A DNA stretch of 64,000 bases. It comes from Hyperoplus lanceolatus (Eukaryota; Chordata; Actinopteri; Uranoscopiformes; Ammodytidae). Both the position numbers and the translations under genes were made by a program. How positions within the stretch are numbered: position 1 is the first letter of the stretch; each line of letters opens with the position of its first letter. This document shows positions 58,935 to 64,000 of this stretch, in pieces. The notes beneath the pieces are model-generated. The model made no database searches and had not been told where the DNA came from. It was given only the letters and a program-made list of their open reading frames with translations. The stretch spans positions 6,273,501-6,337,500 of the forward strand of contig CM049404.1 of NCBI GenBank assembly GCA_026929865.2. Reading direction: 5' to 3'.

Positions 58935-61150
58935 ATTGAGCTGGGTACAGGGTGAAGTGCTCGTGTCTGGGTTGGGTGATAAGGAGAAAGGAGGAGGATT
59001 GATTCTGGGAGCTTTAAATAACACAATCTTCTCTCCTCCAGCTGAGTCCGCCAGACGTCTATCTGCCCAACATGTCACCCTACTCACCCCCTCTCATACA
59101 CAACCAGAGACTGTGTGTGTGTGGGCAGCCTTATACGTCGGTTCAACATGACCGACCAAAGTAAAAAAAATTGTCTGCTTATTGTTTCTCCTCAAAAAAT
59201 TGTGCAGTTGGCTGTACGCACATATAATCAATCATTTGTGCTGATGAATAGAAGCATTCTTGTATCCTCACATACAGAAGGAGCAGTGCAGCATGCTGCA
59301 TGGTAAATTTTCATCTTTGTTTGGAAAAATGTAATAGCAGGCTACTTTGTGAGAATACACATGCGCTCACACTCTCGTTTGATAAAGATAAGATCTGGTG
59401 ATGTAATAAATTTGATAAAAGGGGATGGAGCGGAGGCATGTTTTTTTTGGATCCAAATCAAGTAACCATAAGTGTCCACATTTTAATGATCTGATAAAAT
59501 CGCGTCAATAATCTTCCCTTTGTTGCTGCGTAAAGTGTGTAATTATTAATAAATGAAAAAATTCTCTATCCTAGAGAGGAAGAGCCAGGGTTTCTTGAAA
59601 ATAATTACCTCTCCTTTGTAGTCAGACAGAGTGCCATGCGATGCTACTTTTGTGGTGTTTCATTTGAACTGGAAAGCAACCGGGGCATTCCAATCATTGA
59701 TCATATTGTAAAGACTATTTAGCCAGGCGCTCTGGCTCAGTATCATGCATCTCTTTTTGTTCGGTGGCTTAATATGTGCAAATGGATGTTAAATGAGGTT
59801 CATTTATTTTTGAAACTCTGTTCATTATCCGTTTTATAACTCAGTCATAATGGATGATGTACATAGGAGGTTTTAGTCATACTTAAATTCACATTCACTT
59901 TTGTGTCTCACGATTGCGTTAATCATAGTCTAAGTATCTCAAACTCATTGTTAGTCAGACAACCATCCTCTCCTCCGCCATTGTTTTTCAGCAACAGTAC
60001 TTACAGACGAGTGACGTCGGGAGAATGTTAACATTGTTTGGCTGTTAGGACGTGACAAAAACGTGTGAAAAGTTTGATATTTTCAACCTTGAGCGATGGA
60101 CTTGTTTGACGCAATGGACACAAAATAGTGCCGTCCATTGCATGCAGTTTAAAATATTGATATTTTCATATACAGTTTTATTGCAGGCTGCATTATCATT
60201 ATGATAATGAATCATTTTACTAATGGAAACAGGGTAAAATGATGTCCAATACTAGTTGCTTGTTGAACTGACGTATGGTATTGCTGCATCATGTTAGTGA
60301 TCCTCTATTTTTGGTCTTCATCTGTAAAATCTTAATTACATAATTATGTAATTATGTTTTGCGCATTTAGCGGCATCTCCTGCAAGGGCCTCTCTCTTAT
60401 CTCCCTCACACACATGCAAGCACAGGTAGGCACATCAATTCTGCTCTAGCTCCTTACAATAACAGCTTTCCATAATTACACAGTGTACGTTCTTGAAAAA
60501 CGGAAACACAAAATCACCAGTTTTTGACTTGTTTTGACAGTTTACCAGGTCAGACTGCACGAGCTACGTGACCCTGATCTGTCACTAAGTGTTGTGGTCA
60601 TTTAATTGTATCATTGTTGCGTATGTTTTTTGTGTGCGATATGTCACGATTAAAGTCCCATTTATCAGTCAATCGGATAAAAAGCGCTGAGGCTTAACTG
60701 ACTATAAAGAAAGCTGTAACACTTAGACAATAGACAGTAACAGTTTTTTGGCTATTTCTGTCAATTTATCTACATACAGCGCTGGTAGAAGGCATGGGTT
60801 ACAAGCTTGCATGGCTGTTTAAAGGCACAACTACTCTCTTCTGGTATATCCGCACTATATTTGCAAGTTATCTAGCCTTTCCATTTTCCCCGGCTGAATA
60901 GCTGATGTGTTGCAGCCTGCATATATATTAGCGAGCTGCTGGTTCCTTACCCATTCTCTGACTCATCATGTTGCCATTACTAGGCCAAATCCAGCCCTAT
61001 CACCTCCCTGCTTAAACAAATGTATTTCTAATATCTAATTTCTAAACATGGGGAAGAGTGTGAACATTGAACAGTTTTTCTTAATTGTTAAAACGGTTTG
61101 TTTGCCCAAAACATTCCACAACTTCAAATTGAATGCATTTTTTAAAAAGT
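58935..61150. other. no gene seen
   Basis: Long featureless intron stretch. A minus-strand 158-codon frame (58611-59087) is read through the microsatellite and is not supported. The palindromic 'taattacataattatgtaatta' near 60333 is short and AT-only. Confidence 0.5.
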
Positions 61151-61396
61151 GTTCACAAATTAGAACAAGAAAATGTATTTGCTGTCATGAAAATGGAGTA
61201 ATGCTGCCAAGGGACATATGTAGAACACCTCACAGACACGGACTGCAGAGTGAAAACTGGCATTGTCCTTAACTATCAAGTGGATTGGGTGCTCTGGCCT
61301 GCTTACCGTCTTTCTTCTCAGGTTCCAATAATCCTGATTACAATATAAATCCAAATAATCATGATAATTATTCTTGCCATAATCAAACAGCCCTAG
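61151..61396 (-). mobile_element. hAT-like terminus remnant
   Basis: Read on the minus strand from 61396 it begins CTAGGGCTGTTTGATTATGG and continues with 'aataattatcatgattattt', a pattern I associate with hAT-type ends in vertebrates. The opposite end and target duplication are not found. Confidence 0.4.
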
Positions 61397-61507
61397 AGTC
61401 CACTATGTACAATGTGAGGGTAATGAGTAGATGGATGGTCAGGTGTTGAACAAAAACTGAACACGTGAAAACAATGGTCACACCTATTCAGGGAGACTGT
61501 CAGCCAT

Positions 61508-62270
<763 letters not shown>

Positions 62271-62299
62271 GCATGCAAGATCTATTGGTTACCATTCTG

Positions 62300-62518
62300 T
62301 ACCAAACCATACCGTACCCTAGAGTGGAGTTACTTCACTGGCCTGTATGGAGCCCTGACCTCAACCCCACCCTGTACTTTTTCGGATATAGTGGAACACA
62401 AACTCAGCCAGACCTTATCAGCCATCATCAGTGTTGGATCTCACAAATGCTCATGAGGATGAATGAGAGAAAATACCAGCACCATGGGTCCCAGAATCGG
62501 CTGAACAGCCTGAAATAA
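62300..62518 (+). pseudogene. Tc1-like transposase C-terminal relic
   Basis: One + frame reads LLHWPVWSPDLNP, close to the WPARSPDLNPIE block around the third catalytic acid of Tc1/mariner transposases. A second frame continues DLTNAHEDE, a stop, then EKIPAP, resembling the usual C-terminal LTNAL-EEW-KIP helix. At least one frameshift and one stop are present. No inverted terminal repeats were found around it. Confidence 0.55.
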
Positions 62519-62706
62519 GAAGGTTTCTACGACGTACAATGCCAATGTCTTGCAATGTAAAGTTTTACAAAGTCTAATTATGAGTATAATGTTTTGGTTA
62601 CCATACTCTAAACTACGCTGTATGCTATGTTGTTTTTTTTCTTTTGAGATACCCTTGGGATTAAAATGACTGACAGTGTATCTTGTGCCCTCTCCCCTTT
62701 TGGCAG
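62519..62706. other. intron 3' end with splice acceptor
   Basis: Leads into the third kelch exon. 'tgccctctccccttttggcag' is a strong pyrimidine tract and acceptor. Confidence 0.7.
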
Positions 62707-62808
62707 GTATCTGGCTCAAACCCAGCCGGACATCGCGGATGAGGGAGAAGAGAGCGGACTTTGTGGCAGGATGCCTGGGTGGAAGAGTCATTGCAGCTGG
62801 GGGTCTAG
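62707..62808 (+). CDS. klhdc8b: kelch domain-containing protein 8B, internal exon
   Basis: 34 codons, acceptor 'cccttttggcag', donor 'gtcagc' (GT with a weaker +3 to +6 than the other exons), phase 1 at both ends. The translation has WLKPSRTSRMREKRADFVAG followed by GGRVIAAGGLG, the start of the next kelch double-glycine strand. It joins in frame to the G that ends exon 37209-37433. The RMR-KRADFV-G-LGG block matches KLHDC8B as I recall it. Downstream exons (about the last 90-100 residues) would lie beyond the window. Confidence 0.88.
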
Positions 62809-63404
62809 GTCAGCACTTACTTTCTTTTTACCACTCTTTTTTTCAGTCTCCTCTTTTCTTTCAATTCAACAAAGCCCTGCGCTCTGAGCCAAGATTGAAG
62901 GAAAGGGTAGAATGACCTTATTATTTGTAGGTATATCATGGTATAAAATTAAGTTCTTCAGTTCAGCATATAAAAAGGATTACACTCATTATTACAATAA
63001 CACCTTTTGTAGTGATGTGTTACACTCTTCTGGGAACTTGATGTGTTAATGTGAGTGTTCATATTAGGTGTATCACCTCAAATTGATTCCAACACAGCAA
63101 TGTGCCTGATACTCTCTTCTGAGTGCAGTGTGTGATTCAAAGTGAAACACACTAGAATCATTCTGAACAGGACATGTAATACAACTTCAGGTTGTATCTG
63201 CTCTACTCCGGAGAAAAAGTAATTAAACGTTTAGAAGTTCTGTTAAATGAACAATCTCAAAATAGGCAGAAATTGGTTGCATTCGATAATCCAGCTGAAT
63301 TGAGTATTTTCATGAACGCCTCTTTACAGGCCTCTATTAAATGCAGGGTGAGGGTCATGTGAACAATGGACAAATACAACGATGTCAATGGGCTATTTTC
63401 CCAT
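62809..63404. other. no gene seen (next intron)
   Basis: No further kelch exon before the LINE fragment. AT-rich, no coding pattern. Confidence 0.5.
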
Positions 63405-63830
63405 AATAATCTTTATTAAGGACTCAGATGGTCCACTCACATCCAACATACACACACACATAGAACACATTAAAATACATTACTCAATAAAATACTGTAC
63501 TAAAATAGGTGCAAGCTATCATGCCAATGCTTTCGAAGCCTGGATGTGAACCTATAGCCCATCATAGGGTTGGTTAAGGCTATAATGATGCTATTTTCTG
63601 ATAAATCCAATCCACACGTGAAATTGAACATTAACTTTCGTAACAGTGCCTGAAATGTAGGTACATTAGAGGACACAAATAACTGGCTAGCACTGTGCCA
63701 CCTAGGGACACAGAGCAACAACCTCATGGCATCATTATATGCCACTCTAAGCCTCTGCTTAGCTGTGCTAGCTGTAGAAAAGGAAAGCAGTGACAAAGAG
63801 AACTCAAACTGCCCTTAAATAACTTAAGCT
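63405..63830 (-). mobile_element. 5'-truncated non-LTR retrotransposon 3' fragment
   Basis: The minus-strand frame 63500-63796 encodes a LINE post-RT region with RLRVAYNDAMRLLL, PRWHSASQLF and VPTFQALLRKL, common in fish non-LTR elements of a clade different from 52096-55740. The 3' UTR contains 'aataaagatt' near 63410. The 5' end is lost near 63830. Confidence 0.75.
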
Positions 63831-64000
63831 ACCTACAGCAAAGAGAAAAACTCAGTATTGCGTATTACAAACACACGCTCTCACACACAAACAAATTAAT
63901 TTCCCATTACCTTTCCATTTTCTGCTTGACTGAGGTGCATTAGTTAAACTTATAGTGTGTGGTAAGAAAAAATCCACTAGAAGTCAGTTTTTGTCCTCCA
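63831..64000. other. no gene seen
   Basis: Short intron stretch to the window edge. Confidence 0.5.

Overview
The window looks like a piece of a ray-finned (teleost) fish chromosome. It is AT-rich, packed with long CA/GT microsatellites, and crowded with fish-type mobile elements: hAT-like and Harbinger-like MITEs, TTAA-flanked MITEs, a Ty3/Gypsy element, non-LTR elements and tRNA-derived SINEs. The only recognisable host gene is a kelch-repeat gene whose translation fits KLHDC8B best. Three exons lie on the + strand (30686-30850, 37209-37433, 62707-62808). All three are phase 1 at both ends, and the last two are separated by an intron of about 25.3 kb. I found no exon for the first ~115 residues, so positions 1-30685 are probably intron and 5' flank. 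The gene continues past the right edge.

The striking content is three copies of a compact intronless gene for an unrecognised 622-627 residue protein: minus strand 1200-3068 and 8047-9915, plus strand 46948-48831. Each sits in a conserved unit of about 3.7 kb with a promoter-like 5' flank (two GC-box-like motifs and a CRE-like motif) and a 3' flank made of two related modules. The ORFs are almost identical, while flanks of the two left copies look more diverged by eye. Copy 3 has a shifted C-terminus. Copies 2 and 3 abut the same hAT-type terminus on the 3' side.

Layout. 1-11 kb: two direct copies of the ORF unit; a hAT MITE (5541-6812) sits beside copy 2. 11-19 kb: a SINE, a TA-flanked element with a LINE 3' end inserted in it, then mostly featureless DNA. 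19.7-25.4 kb: a decayed minus-strand Ty3/Gypsy element with a 5-bp target duplication, holding an inverted pair of Harbinger-like MITEs in its 3' LTR and a hAT MITE in its reverse transcriptase. 27-37 kb: MITEs, SINEs, microsatellites and the first two kelch exons. 40.8-46 kb: two hAT MITEs with exact 8-bp duplications and a twice-occurring ~415-bp repeat. 46.4-50.4 kb: inverted copy 3 of the ORF unit. 51-57 kb: MITEs and a nearly full-length dead non-LTR retrotransposon containing a perfect 28-bp palindrome. 57-64 kb: a mostly plain intron, a Tc1-like relic, the third kelch exon and a LINE 3' fragment.

All calls were made by reading the sequence and from memory of the families. Percent differences are by-eye estimates.
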